A stretch of DNA of 64,000 nt from Paracoccus cavernae (lineage in GTDB: Bacteria; Pseudomonadota; Alphaproteobacteria; Rhodobacterales; Rhodobacteraceae): the NCBI GenBank assembly GCA_030410095.1, contig JAUFRC010000002.1:1-64000 (forward strand), in the 5' to 3' direction. A program made the translations under genes and the position numbers. Position 1 is the stretch's first letter. The number at the start of each line of letters is the position of its first letter. Of this stretch, positions 1 through 9,952 are shown one piece after another. The notes beneath the pieces were generated by a model. That model was not told the DNA's origin. It made no database searches and saw nothing but the letters and a program-made list of their open reading frames with translations.

Positions 1-552
1 CCTTGCGCTGGCCGCTGTCCACGGCTTTCTGCTGCCGCGCGGGACCGGCATCGCGACCGGTTTTCATGAGGTGTTGCTCTATCCCGAAGGGCTGGCGCAC
101 GGTGGGCTGATCCTTGCCCGATTGGCGGCACTTCTGGCGGCGGGCCTGCTGGTCGTCACCGCGACGCCGCCCGGCGCGCTGGCCGACGGGCTCGAGGAGG
201 GCCTGCCGCCCGCCGCCGCCTATCTGCTGACCGCCCCCTCGGCCTCGCCCAAAGTCTCGCGCTCGAAGCGGGCGTGATCCGCGATGCCCTGCAGGTCCGC
301 GGCATGCCGCTGGCCGGATCACCACTGGCACGGCTCCGCGTCGTTGGCGCAATCACACTGGCGCTGGTCAGGGTCCAATTGCTCGAAGCGGCCCCGCGCG
401 CCCTCGCGCTCGAGGCACGCGGCTTTCGCGCCTTGCCGAGCCGGAGCCTCCTCGAGCCGCCCGCCGATAGTGTCGTCCAAGCGCGCGCCCGTTGGGGATT
501 TGTGGCGCTTTCGGTCCTGATCCTTGTGGCCGGAGTCGCCGGATGGGCCTGA
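1..552 (+). CDS. ECF transporter T component, 5' end outside window
   Basis: This is the C-terminal part of an energy-coupling factor transmembrane (T) protein, which joins a substrate-binding S component to the ATPases in the inner membrane. Hydrophobic helices are seen around 95-165 and near the end. The later part carries the short Ala/Val-Arg-Gly motifs (VRG near 295, EARGF near 415) by which T components dock on their ATPases. The frame opened at base 2 switches near base 245 to the frame ending at 552, consistent with one missing base in a C-rich run. It overlaps the ATPase gene that follows by 10 bases, so the two are one operon. The substrate is unknown because the S component lies outside the window. 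Confidence 0.72.
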
Positions 553-1960
553 CGATCGAGGCTGCGGGATTTACATGGCCGAGCGGCCTGCGCCTGTTTG
601 ACGGGCTCGATCTGGCCCAACCGGAAGGCGACCGGATCGTCATCACCGGTGGGAATGGCGCGGGGAAATCGACGCTTGCGCGGCTGATCGCGGGGCAGGC
701 TGCGCCGGATCGCGGGCGGGTGCTTTGGCATGGGAGGGCGTGGTCCGACATGACCCGCGCCGAGCGGGCCGCCACAGTCCAGCTCGTCGGCCAAAGGCCC
801 GATCTTTGCTGTCCGGCCGCGCGGCAAGCCTTGCCGGCGAGATCGCCTTCGGCCCCGAAAACCTCGGCCTGCCGCGCTCCGAGATTGCCGCGCGGCTCGA
901 GGCGGCCCAATCCGCGATGGGCCTCTCGCATCTGGCCCACCGCGATCCGCGCCAGCTTTCGGGAGGCGAGGCGCAACGTCTGGCAATCGCCTCGGCCCTC
1001 GCGATGCGGCCCGCGCTGTTGGTGCTGGACGAAGCTTTGACCGATCTCGACCGGCAATCGCGCGACGGGTTGGCCGATAGGTTGCTGGCCTTCGACCCCG
1101 CGATGACGGTGATTGCGCTTGATGTGGCCGCAGAGCATTGGCTGGCGCAGGGCTTTCGCCATGCCGCCGAACTTGCGGGCGGGCGGCTGCATCCGCCCAC
1201 GCCGACAATTCGCCCCACAAGGGCCATCGCGCCAATCGGGACTGGCAGCCCGTCAGCCGCGCCGCTCGTCACGATCCGCGATCTCGGCTTTGCCCATCCA
1301 GAAAGCGCTCCGCTTTTCACCGCGCTTGACCTGAGCCTGCCTGCAGCTGCCGCGATTGCGGTTACGGGGCCGAACGGGGCGGGCAAAAGCAGCCTGATGC
1401 GGCTGATTGCCGGTCTGATGAGGCCCTCGGCAGGAGAGATTTCGGTGGCAGGCCTGCCCGTGGGGGCAACCAAGCCGCGCGCTTTGGCCGCGAAGCTGGG
1501 CATGGTCTTCCAAAATGCCGACCGCCAATTCGTCACCGCCTCGCTTCTGGCCGAGGCTGCTCTGGCACCACGTCTGCACGGGCAGAAAGATCCGGCGCGT
1601 GCAGCGCTAGACGCGCTGGCTGCGGTCGGGTTGCAGGAAAGCGCGGCGAGGCATCCGCTCGATCTCGACAATGGCGGGCGTCGTCTGGCGGCAGTGGCCG
1701 CGGCGATCGCGCATCAGCCGGCGCTTGTCATCCTTGACGAGACCCAACGCGGCCTCGACCCCGATCACCGCGCGCGGCTCGAAAGCGTGATTGCAGCGAT
1801 CCGCAAGCGGAGCGGTACGGTTCTTTTCGTTTGCCATGACGAGGAATTCGTCGCCCGCAATGCCACGCATCGCCTTGCGGTCGCGGCGGGTTCGGCCGTT
1901 CTCTGCCCGCCCGACAAGGCGCAACCGGCGGGCGGGCTGGACGCCTTGCGACCGATTTAG
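543..1960 (+). CDS. ECF transporter fused double ATPase (EcfA-A')
   Basis: Two ABC ATPase domains in one chain of about 470 residues power the neighbouring ECF importer. Domain 1 has Walker A GGNGAGKST, signature LSGGE and Walker B ALLVLDEA. Domain 2 has Walker A GPNGAGKSS and Walker B ALVILDET, but its signature is degenerate (DNGGRR in place of LSGGQ), so the two sites are probably asymmetric. One frameshift lies near 805, where CTTTGCTG must be CTTTTGCTG to restore a QRPDLLLSGR-type reading. The start at 543 overlaps the end of the T-component gene. Fused A-A' ATPases are usual in YkoD-type ECF systems; the cargo cannot be told from this sequence. Confidence 0.85.
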
Positions 1961-2037
1961 CACAATGCGGGCGGCCGTTTTGGCGGCACAACGGGTTCAT
2001 GTATCGCCTGACCGCGATCATCGGAGGGGGCGATTCC

Positions 2038-2843
2038 ATGTCGGTTAACGAAACAATTTGTCTGGTCGGTTGGGGGCTATCGGCACGCGTCTGGCACAGC
2101 TTTTGCGCCAGACCGGCGCGCCGGTGCGGATCGCGGCAGTCGCCGTGCGCGACGCACAAACCCCGCGCGACGGCCTGCCCGAGGGCGTCGCTCTGATCGA
2201 CAGTCCCGAGGCTTTGGCTGCAACCGGCGCCAGCCTCGTCGTCGAAGCCGCAGGGCGCGGCAGTGTCGGCATTTGGGGCCGTGCGGCCTTTGCGGCGGAA
2301 ATGGATTACGCGGTCTCGTCAACCTCGGCTTTCGTGGACGAAGCACTTTTGGCCGAGCTGCTGTCCCTTGCCCGAGCAAAAGGCCGTCAATTGCTCATCC
2401 CGCCGGGTGCCTTGGGCGGGATCGATGCGCTGGCAGCGGCGGGACGTCTGCCGATCGCCTCGGTCGAGCACCGCATCGTCAAACCCGCTCAGGCCTGGAA
2501 GGGGACGCCGGCGGCGGATCTTGTCGATCTCGATGCGCTGAGCGGTCCGACCGTCTTTTTCTCGGCCAGCGCGCGCGAGGCGGCCGATGCTTTCCCGCAA
2601 AACGCCAATGTCGCGGTGATCACGGCACTGGCCGGAATCGGGCTGGACCGGACGCGGATCTCGCTGGTTGCCGATCCCGATGCCATGCTCAACCGCCACG
2701 AAATCCGCGCCGAGGGCGATTTCGGCAAAATGGATCTCACCTTTGAAAACCGCCCGCTCGCGACCAATCCAAAATCATCCGAGATGACCGCGCTCAATCT
2801 GGCGCGGCTGATCGAGAGCCGCGTCAATCCTTTGGTTTTGTGA
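2038..2843 (+). CDS. nadX: Aspartate dehydrogenase (NadX type)
   Basis: Predicted NAD(P)-dependent L-aspartate dehydrogenase, which makes iminoaspartate for NAD synthesis or deaminates aspartate. The N-terminal Rossmann motif reads CLVGWGAIG once one base is added to the G5 run near 2070. Without it, the ATG at 2038 (preceded by a GGAGGGGG ribosome site) and the downstream frame are out of register. The C-terminal half has the family's IPPGALGGIDAL segment and NANVAVITALAGIG. About 268 residues, the normal family length. It stands alone between the ECF operon and a convergent locus, so its role (NAD synthesis or aspartate use) is inferred only from the family. Confidence 0.85.
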
Positions 2844-2849
2844 CGAAAA

Positions 2850-2881
2850 GGCCGCGCCGAAAGGATCTCCTCGGCGCGGCC
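2850..2881. terminator. Bidirectional terminator between convergent genes
   Basis: Perfect 11-bp inverted repeat, GGCCGCGCCGA (2850-2860) with TCGGCGCGGCC (2871-2881) and a 10-base loop. On the minus strand the stem is followed by TTTT. It lies between the stop codons of nadX and the exported racemase-fold gene. Confidence 0.75.
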
Positions 2882-2900
2882 CGATGTTTCCAAGCGCGGC

Positions 2901-3687
2901 TTATTGCGCTTGGGTGATCGCTTTAGCCGCAGCCCGCGCCGCCGCATGAACCGCGACCAGAAGCGGGGCTTCGAATTGCGGCTGAAGGCGCACGGCCGAG
3001 GCGGAAAGCGGACCGCCTCCCATGATCACGGCCGATGCACCATCCTTTGCGACCGACTCGGTAACGGCGGCGGCAAGAGCCGCATCCAAAGCCTCGGCCT
3101 GTTCGACCAGCACTTTCGGATCGCCCTCGGTCACACGGGTGCCGCGATATTGTGCCTCGTAGCCGAGCGAGGCGGCCTTTTCGCGAAAGCTCTCGATCAG
3201 CGCGGGATCGGGCGTGACCGTGACGATGCCGAAGGGGCGACCGTCGCGGGCGGCCTCGTGAAAGACCTCTTCGCCGATGCCGAAGACCGGCACATCGACC
3301 GCCTTGCGCAATTCGGCCAGACCCGGGTCGCTGAAGGCCGAGACGATGATCGCGCCGACACGGGGTCGGCCGCGGCCTCGCGCCCGATCGCCACAACGCC
3401 GGATGCCGCCGCCGCCATATCCTGCGGCGTGGTCAAAAGCGCGGGCGCGCCGGTATTCGAGCGTCCTCGACCACGGCGGCATCTGCCGCCGCGATCTGTG
3501 CCAACCCGGTCATGGATTGGGTGGCGGCCTCGTTGGAGTTGGGGTTGATAAGGACGATCACCCGTCCTCCATCCGCGTTCTGGTTGGCCATTGCCGTGCC
3601 TATCGTGCCGATTGTCAGGCCCGCGACGATGGCGCAAGCCGTCGCCAGTAGCCAGCGCCGCGACGGCGCGTTCGGGGAAAACGCCAT
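2901..3687 (-). CDS. Exported Asp/Glu/hydantoin racemase-fold protein lacking both catalytic cysteines
   Basis: About 262 residues. The N-terminus (MAFSPNAPSRRWLLATAC) is a twin-arginine-like signal ending near AMA. The mature part starts with VIVLINPNSN, the strand-loop typical of Asp/Glu/hydantoin racemases, and aligns along its length with the intact racemase at 5107-5805. At the first catalytic cysteine position the intact paralogue has VVACFDDPG and this one has IVSAFSDPG; at the second, VLGCAGM is replaced by IMGGGPL. Racemase chemistry is therefore unlikely, and a periplasmic binding or accessory role for the adjacent symporter is my inference. Two single-base deletions (near 3455 and 3370) split the frame. 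The start is 3 bases after the NCS1 stop. Confidence 0.7.
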
Positions 3688-3690
3688 GGC

Positions 3691-5055
3691 TCAGTTCTCC
3701 ATGAAGCGCTTGGCGCTCGGCAGTTTGTGCATGAGCACATAGTAGAGGATGCCCGAGGGCAGCAGGCTGGCGTACCACGAGATCCCCGAGAAGATCAGCG
3801 CCGCGGCGATACCGGCAGCCATGGCGATCATCGCGGCCATATTGACGCCCTGATAGGGCCCTCGGGATCATAGAGTTTCTCGAGGTTGAGCGTCTGTTTG
3901 CGGATGAAGAAGTAATCCACGATCAGGATGGCGAAGATCGGGCCGAGGAAAGCCGAATAGGTGCGGATGAACAGGTTCAGCCCGGCGGCGGATCTGTCCT
4001 TGACCAGCTCCCAAGGGAAGGTTGCGAAGGCCAGAAGACCGACCAGAACCGCCGAGGTTTTGAACTTGAGCTTGAAGATGTCCATCAGCGCATAGGCCGG
4101 CGGCACGACGTTGTTGAGGATGTTCGTGGTCACCTGCGCAAAGGCGATGAAGACCAGCGTGACGATCAGCAGGAATTTGTTGTCGACCGCGCTCGAGAAG
4201 ACCTTGATCGGATCGACTTCGCCGGTCGCGCCCGAGACCATCAGGCCGATCATCCCCATGAACAGCGTCGCGGGCAGGATCGAGTTGGCATAGATCGCGA
4301 CCTGACGCAGCGGCCCGACATCTTTGCGCAACTCGCGCGAATAGTCCGAGACGTTCAGCATCATCGTCGAATAGATCCCGAGGAAGAGCATCGTCGCGCC
4401 CCAGAAGGGTGCACCCCAGGTGCCTTCGACATTGATCAGATTGGCCGAAATCTGGTCGCCGTATTTGTTGATCACGCTGAAGAACATGTAGATCAGCGCA
4501 CCGATGATGAAGACCGAACCGATGTTTTCCAGCCATTTGATGCCGTGGAAACCCAGAACCGACAGGCCGATCTGCAGGAGTTGGAAGCCGATGAAGAAGA
4601 CCCAGATGTTGGAGAAACCGAACATGGTTTCCGACACGAGGTTCAGCGCGCCGGCACCGATCCAGCTTTGGAAACCGAACCAGACGATCGCAGGCACCGA
4701 GCGCACCAGCGCGGGAATGCGCGATCCGGTGAAGCCGAAGGCCGAACGGGTCTGGACCATGAAGGGGATGCCGTATTTGTGGCCCGCCTTGCCGTTGAAC
4801 ATCAGCGCGACACCGATGACCGTACAGCCGATGGTGATCGCGACGAAGGTCTGGAGCAGGTTCAGCGTACCGACCAGCCCCGAACCGATGGTGAAGGTCC
4901 CGATCGACACGCAGCCCCCAGCCACGCGAAGAGATAGGACCAGGGATCCATGATCCGTGTTTCTGCGGCGCAAGGCTTTCTTCGCCGATTGCCTTGTGCT
5001 CGATCGCACCTTTGCCGATCGCGGCGCCCTCCAGCGCCGTTGAATCCATTGTCAT
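3691..5055 (-). CDS. NCS1-family nucleobase/hydantoin/allantoin:cation symporter
   Basis: About 455 residues with a dozen hydrophobic helices. Segments such as GGCVSIGTFTIGSGLVG, PAIVWFGFQSWIGAGALN and a late EAGP-like hydrophobic region (FLGPIFAILIVDYFFIRKQ) fit the nucleobase:cation symporter-1 family (Mhp1, PuiP, allantoin permease). It imports a small heterocycle such as hydantoin, allantoin or uracil with a cation. The length is a multiple of three but three single-base deletions split it: two near the N-terminus (including CTGGGGGCTGC near 4915, needing one G) and one near 3860 (GGGCCCTATC, needing one C). Flanked by racemase-family genes on both sides in the same orientation, which suggests hydantoin or allantoin use. 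Confidence 0.85.
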
Positions 5056-5106
5056 GGCTCTCCTCCCTAGCCGACAGTGATGTTTTACGCCTTGAAAGGC
5101 GACGTT

Positions 5107-5805
5107 TTATTTCGCGTTCGGGAACGCGTAGGCATTGATTTTGCTCGTTTTAAGCCCCGATCCGACCAGCGCTTCGATCATGCGGGTGGCGACGCTGACA
5201 CCGTCGATGACCGGAATGCCGGTTTCCTTGCTCAGCCATTCGGTCAGATCGGCCATGCCGGCACAGCCGAGAACCACGGCCTCGCAACGGTCTTCCTCGA
5301 TGGCGCGCAGGATCTCGTCGCGCACTTTGACGCGGGCGTTCGAGCCGGGCTCTTCCAGCGCCAGGACGGGGATCTCGGCCGAGCGCACGCGGCGACATTG
5401 ATGCGAGAGGCCGTAGCCGTGGATCAGATGCTCGATCACCGGCACCGAACGCGGCAGGGTCGTGACCACCGAGAACGAGGTCGAGAGCATGCTCGCGGCT
5501 TTCACCGCAGCCTCGCAGATCCCCAGAACCGGACCGGTTGCGATTTCGCGGCAGGCAGCAATGCCCGGATCGTCGAAACAGGCGACAACGATGCCGTCGA
5601 CGCCATTGGCCTCGGCCTCGCGGACCCGTGCCAAAAGACCCGGCAGCGACATGGCCTCGTCGTAGTGACCCTCGATCGAGGCAGGTGCGCCGCTTGCGGT
5701 CGCACCGTGGATGGTGGTGCCGGCGCTGGCGACGGCCCGCGCGGCATCGACGATTTTATCCGTCATCGATTGGGTTGAGTTCGGGTTGACGACCAGAATG
5801 TCCAT
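5107..5805 (-). CDS. Hydantoin racemase / Asp-Glu racemase family
   Basis: Intact 232-residue protein. It begins MDILVVNPNSTQSMT, and the ATG at 5805 has AGGAGG 6 bases upstream, which decides the start over an ATG 21 bases earlier. Both family cysteines are present (VVACFDDPG near residue 78 and VLGCAGM near residue 180), as needed for two-base proton abstraction at the alpha carbon of 5-substituted hydantoins or amino acids. The LGICEA segment is also typical. It is the first gene of the locus with the NCS1 symporter and the exported racemase-fold gene, and is divergent from the GntR regulator. Hydantoin or allantoin is the likely substrate class; no hydantoinase or carbamoylase is in the window. 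Confidence 0.85.
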   Translation of the reverse strand: MDILVVNPNSTQSMTDKIVDAARAVASAGTTIHGATASGAPASIEGHYDEAMSLPGLLARVREAEANGVDGIVVACFDDPGIAACREIATGPVLGICEAAVKAASMLSTSFSVVTTLPRSVPVIEHLIHGYGLSHQCRRVRSAEIPVLALEEPGSNARVKVRDEILRAIEEDRCEAVVLGCAGMADLTEWLSKETGIPVIDGVSVATRMIEALVGSGLKTSKINAYAFPNAK

Positions 5806-5818
5806 ATCTGCCTCCTGT

Positions 5819-5850
5819 GTTAACAACGATTGTTAACAATCACTGTTAAC
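5819..5850. promoter_or_regulatory. Three GTTAAC boxes at 13-bp spacing, likely GntR operator
   Basis: GTTAAC occurs at 5819-5824, 5832-5837 and 5845-5850, each exactly 13 bp from the last. The middle copy sits in a perfect 12-bp palindrome, ATTGTTAACAAT (5829-5840). The array lies directly upstream of the racemase ribosome site and between that gene and the divergent gntR gene. This is a natural place for autoregulation and repression by the GntR protein; that it binds here is inference. Confidence 0.65.
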
Positions 5851-5939
5851 ACGTCAACAACTTCTTCGGCTAATATGGTAAATTGTGGCGCGAGCCCTTA
5901 ATTTGACTGAAATGACGCGCAAAACGAGCAGGTGTAGAA

Positions 5940-6626
5940 ATGTCGGCGCTTCCCGAAGATCAGATCGTGAGCGCGATTCTGGACGCAGTTGCCGAGCAAC
6001 GTCTGCCTGCGGGCGCGAAGCTGGGCGAGCAGGCGTTGAGCGACCTTTTCCAGTGCAACCGCGCCAATGTGCGCCGCGCGCTGGCGACGCTGGCTGCGCA
6101 GAATGTCGTGGAATTGCGGCCCAATCGCGGCGCTTTCGTCGTCACGCCTTCGCCGCAGGAGGCCCGCGACGTCTTTCAGGCGCGCCGCGCGATCGAACGC
6201 ACCATCGCGCGTCAGGCGGCCAGCAATGCCAAGCCCGATGATATCGCCTATCTGCGCGAGAACATCCTTGCCGAATCGGAGGCCCATCGCCGCGCCGACA
6301 AGCCGACGGAGCTGCGTCTCACGCGGCAATTCCACATGTATCTGGCCCAGATTGCGGGCAACCACGTCCTCGAACGCTTCCTGTCGGAACTCACCATGCG
6401 CAGCACGCTGATCCTCGGGATCTATTCGCTGAGCGAACATTCCTGCGCCAGCGAGGCCGAGCATATGCGCATCGTCGATGCGCTTGAGGCCGGTGATACC
6501 GGGCTTCTGCTCGAACTGACCGACAGCCACTTGCGCCATCTCGAGGCGCATCTGAACTTCGACATTCCCCAGACCGCGGCGCTGAGCCTGCAGGACCAGC
6601 TCTTCCGCCACCCGATCGAGGCCTGA
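5940..6626 (+). CDS. GntR-family regulator, FCD (FadR/VanR) subfamily
   Basis: Intact 228-residue regulator. Residues 1-75 form the winged helix-turn-helix (AGAKLGEQALSDLF, then NRANVRRALATLAAQNVVELRPNRGAFV). The C-terminal all-helical FCD domain holds the metal/ligand residues of the family, including RQFHMYLAQIAGN and the paired HIDs near DSHLRHLEAHL. It is divergent from the hydantoin racemase/NCS1 locus and probably represses it in the absence of the imported compound. The GTTAAC array in the shared upstream region is the candidate binding site. The ATG at 5940 has a weak ribosome site. Confidence 0.88.
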   Translation: MSALPEDQIVSAILDAVAEQRLPAGAKLGEQALSDLFQCNRANVRRALATLAAQNVVELRPNRGAFVVTPSPQEARDVFQARRAIERTIARQAASNAKPDDIAYLRENILAESEAHRRADKPTELRLTRQFHMYLAQIAGNHVLERFLSELTMRSTLILGIYSLSEHSCASEAEHMRIVDALEAGDTGLLLELTDSHLRHLEAHLNFDIPQTAALSLQDQLFRHPIEA

Positions 6627-6655
6627 GCAAGCCGCGATCTCGGCACCGACGAGAA

Positions 6656-6680
6656 ACCCGCCCGCAGATGCGGACGGGCA
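6656..6680. terminator. Hairpin between convergent gntR and phosphatase genes
   Basis: A GC-rich imperfect stem (CCCGCCCGCA pairing with TGCGGACGGG) lies just after the gntR stop and before the convergent phosphatase stop. There is no clear T run, so it may be an mRNA 3' stabiliser or a weak bidirectional terminator. Confidence 0.4.
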
Positions 6681-6706
6681 AAGGATGATCGGGAAAGATC
6701 CCGCGC

Positions 6707-7482
6707 TTATTCGGCGACGAGCGGCGCGTCCCAAGCGGTCAGATCGGCCTTGCGCCACGTCCCGTAGGTCGCGTTCGGCAGTACGATCCAATCCTTGCCG
6801 AAATGCTCGGCATCGGCCTCGACCAGCGCATGTTGCTCGGCCAAAGGCACCTTGCTGACGTAACCTTCCGAGAAATCGTGCAGCGTATCGCCGAGTTGGA
6901 GAACGACCTGATAATCCTTGGTCACCGAGGCGCGGCGTTCCTGTTTCGGCGGGCCGAGCAGCAGAACGGTTTCGTTGCTCACCTTGGGGAAGCCCAGCTT
7001 TTCGAGGGTCGCCATGGTCTGCGCTTTGTTTTCCTCGTAGCGGTCCGAGATATAGAAAACCGCGACGCCCTTTTCATTGGCATAGTTGAAGAAATCGAGC
7101 GCACCAGGCATGGCGGTCGGATTGCCCTCGCGCTCCCAGTGCTTCCAGGTGTCCCAGGTCGTGTAATTGTGGCAGGCGTTCATGTCGCGCACCAGAAGGG
7201 CGCTGTTGTCGATTGCCGTTTCGTCGAGATCGGTGATCACGGCCAGTTTCGCATCGGGCGCGGCAGTGGCCAGCGCTTCGTCAAGACGCAGCTTGGCCAG
7301 AGCATAGGCCTGACGCTGGAGCGCATCGACCTCGGCCGATTGCTGCTGGTAGCGCAGACCCATCGCATAGGCCTGCTGCTCGCAGAGGGTTTTGTCTTCG
7401 GGGATTGCGCGAAGCCTGCGCCGGAGAGCGGAGCAAGAAGCGCGCATGCGGTGGCAAGGGTCGTAAGCGGGTGCTTGATCAA
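6707..7482 (-). CDS. Secreted HAD acid phosphatase / 5'-nucleotidase, class C (e(P4)-like)
   Basis: About 258 residues. It has an N-terminal signal peptide (MIKHPLTTLATACALLAPLS, cleavage near GFA-Q) without a lipobox cysteine, although many class C enzymes are lipoproteins. The HAD nucleophile motif is DLDET (in VITDLDETAID) and the later motif LQLGDTLHDF supplies the acidic metal ligands. It probably dephosphorylates nucleotides in the periplasm to release phosphate or nucleosides. The start at 7482 is set by GGGAGGA upstream; one base is missing near 7410, joining the signal peptide to EDKTLCEQQAYAM. It stands alone, with an AT-rich TTGATCAATCAATC promoter region upstream. Confidence 0.85.
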
Positions 7483-7681
7483 ATTGTCCTCCCATTTTGA
7501 TCGGCCCGACCGGAATTCCGGCCCGACAACCCGATAGGAGTTTAAATTTATTGATCAATCAATCAAAATAAATCGATCAATAGATACAGTCTTGCGAAAT
7601 GCGTCCGAAGCGCTTTCCCACGGGGCAGGGAAAGCCGCAAGCCCCGAAAGCTTGCGGCCGGTTTTCAAGTGACTTTCGCGC
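7483..7681. promoter_or_regulatory. AT-rich promoter region of phosphatase and terminator of TonB-receptor operon
   Basis: Bases 7540-7590 are strikingly AT-rich for this genome and contain repeated GATCAAT/ATCAAT units (TTGATCAATCAATC, then CGATCAATAGAT), probably the promoter/operator of the phosphatase. A perfect inverted repeat, CCGCAAGC (7635-7642) with GCTTGCGG (7650-7657), lies just past the TonB-receptor stop and can end that transcript; on the minus strand it is followed by a short T run. Confidence 0.5.
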
Positions 7682-9807
7682 TTAGAAAGTCAGGCGGCTG
7701 GTGATGAACATCGAGCGGCCGGCCTCGGGATAGCCTTCGACCAGAGCGTAATTCTTGTCGAAAGCGTTGCGCAGCCCGAAGACGAGGCTTGCCTGTTCGC
7801 TGACCTGCCAGTCCAGATCGAGATTGACCAGACCGAAGCCGCCGACACGGCTATAGGCAACTTCGGTCGGATCGGCAGGCGGCACCGCGCTATCGGTCCA
7901 GCGCGAGCTGGCCAGCTCGGTCGAGGGCGAGAGCGTCAAATCCTGCTGCACGCGCCAATCCAGTCGCAGATAGGCGGCATGACGCGGAATATCGGTCGAG
8001 CGCAGCCCCGAGCGGACCGGATCGTCGATGCTGCGGTCGAGGTAGGTGTAGTTCGCGACCAGCGACAGGTCGGGGTTGATCTCGTATTGCCCCGCCACCT
8101 CGAAGCCGGTGATGCGGCCAGTGCCGACGTTCCGGCTCTGGCTGAGATCGGTGCCGACGGGCACGGATTGGATCATGTCGTCGACTCGGCTGTGAAAAAA
8201 CGCGCCCTCGATCGCGACGGGGCCGAGATCACCGGCATAGCCGATCTCCACGGTCAGCGCGCGTTCGGATTTCAGGTCGGGATTGGGAACGGCAGTGCCG
8301 AAACGGGTCGAATAGCGGTTGAAGAGCGTCGGGAAGCGCGTGCGCGACGACAGGCTTGCGTGGAACTCGCCCTGATCCACCGCATATAGCGCGGCGAGCT
8401 GCCAGTTGACCGCATCGGTGCTGCCGGTCGGCCAACCGGGCTCTTCGCTGGTACGGCTGGCCTCGACCACTTTGGCGCGGTCATAGCTCAGGCCGCCGAC
8501 AATCGTCAGCGCGTCATTGACGCGCCAGGTGTCCTCGACCGCAAGCGACCAGGTCTCTTCCTTGCTGCGCTCGACCGGATCGCTGACATCGTTCACATCG
8601 GGCCGCGAAAGCTGGATATCGTCATGCTGGTCGCGCCGGTAATGGAGCGCACCGCGCAACGTATGCGCCGCCGCGACATCGCCGCCAACCTCGATGCTGG
8701 CGCCGTAAGCGTGATCGTCATAGCGGCTGTCGAAACTGCGCCGCTGCTCTTGCGTGCTATGGGTGACGTCGTCGTAGGCCTTCAGCACATTGTCGAAGGT
8801 GTTGTAGTAGAGCTTGGTCTTCACATAGCCGCTCTCGCCGAAGCCCGTATGCGAATAGAAGGCGTAGCTGTCGAGATCCCAGACCGGCCAGCTCCAGTCG
8901 CGCTGGTAGCTCTGGCCCTCGGGCAGGGGCTCGGGCGTGGTGCCGCGCACCGGCTGCATGACGTTGTAGGGCGCGTTTTTCGCGCCACTCTGGCGGGTGA
9001 AGCTCAGGACATATTCATCGTCCGCATTGGGCGTATAGCCGATCTTGAGGTTGAGGCGGCTGTCCTTGGTATCGGAATAGTCGCGCAAACCGCCCGATTG
9101 GACGGGAGTGGGGCGGTAATCCTTGGAGAGATAATAGCCGTCGCTCTCGCGCCACATATAGCTGCCCTGCGCGTAGAACTGGTCCTGTTTGGTGCCGAAG
9201 GACAGATAGGCGTTCTTGCCGGTGATGTCGCCGCGATTGCCGGCCTCGATCCCCACACGCGCCTCGCCCTCGAAGGGGCGGTCGGTTTGCGGGTCACGAG
9301 GTTGATCGCGCCGCCCATTGCGCCCGGGCCGTTCAGCACCGAGACATAGCCCTTCTGGACCTGCACTTCCGCCAGATCCGGCGTCAGGAAACGCCCGAAA
9401 TCCAGCCGGTTGTCGGCGGGCAGATAGACGCGGATGCCATCGACCGACAATGGCACCTGCAGGCGGTCGAAACCACGCACCGAGATCAGCCGTTCGTTGC
9501 GGCTGCCGCCGGTATTGCCGACGCTGACACCAGGCACGACGCGCATCGCATCGTCGAGCGTCTGACGGTTGCTGTGCAGAATCTCTTCGGAATCGACGAT
9601 GGCGGTGGTGCCGCCCGCGCCGAGTTCCTCGCCCGAGGCGGTCAGCACGATGGTACCCAGCACGAAGGCCTTGCCGGCCGCCGCCTGGGCCTGCGCCTCC
9701 CTGATGACCTCTTCGCGGGCCAGATCGAGTTCCTGAGCCTGTGCCCAGCCTCCGGCCAATCCCGGCAGGATACACCCCGCCAGGGCAAGTCTTTGGAGCA
9801 ATGACAT
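7682..9807 (-). CDS. TonB-dependent outer-membrane receptor
   Basis: About 708 residues. It has a signal peptide (MSLLQRLALAGCILPGLAGG, cleavage near AQA), a plug domain (residues 60-180, with SVRGFDRLQVPLSVDGIRV and GPGAMGGAINLVTRKPT), a 22-strand type barrel and a C-terminal Phe (SRLTF). It moves a metal chelate or vitamin across the outer membrane using TonB energy. One base is missing near 9285. It is the last gene of the mop-trmO-ABC operon (146 bases after the ATPase), which makes it the outer-membrane partner of that importer. The family alone does not tell the ligand; the operon's leading molbindin suggests a molybdenum or tungsten chelate. Confidence 0.88.
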
Positions 9808-9952
9808 TCTTTTTCCCTGTTGCTGCTTCCCGACCGCGAGGGGAGAGCGGTCGGGAATCGTTGTGCATGGTGAAACATATCGAAGCGAAGGACAACACGA
9901 CTTTCCGCGCAGAAGCCGCGCGGGAAAAGGCGAGGTCACAAGGGGCGCTGCT

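Noticed and set aside
2038-2100. Programmed ribosomal frameshifting at G-rich runs
   Set aside because: Shifts occur in dozens of unrelated genes and only ever as missing bases; no slippery site plus pseudoknot pattern is shared.
5107-5826. Upstream ATG at 5826 as the racemase start
   Set aside because: The ATG at 5805 has an ideal AGGAGG site and begins the conserved MDILVVNPNS; the earlier ATG lies within the operator array.
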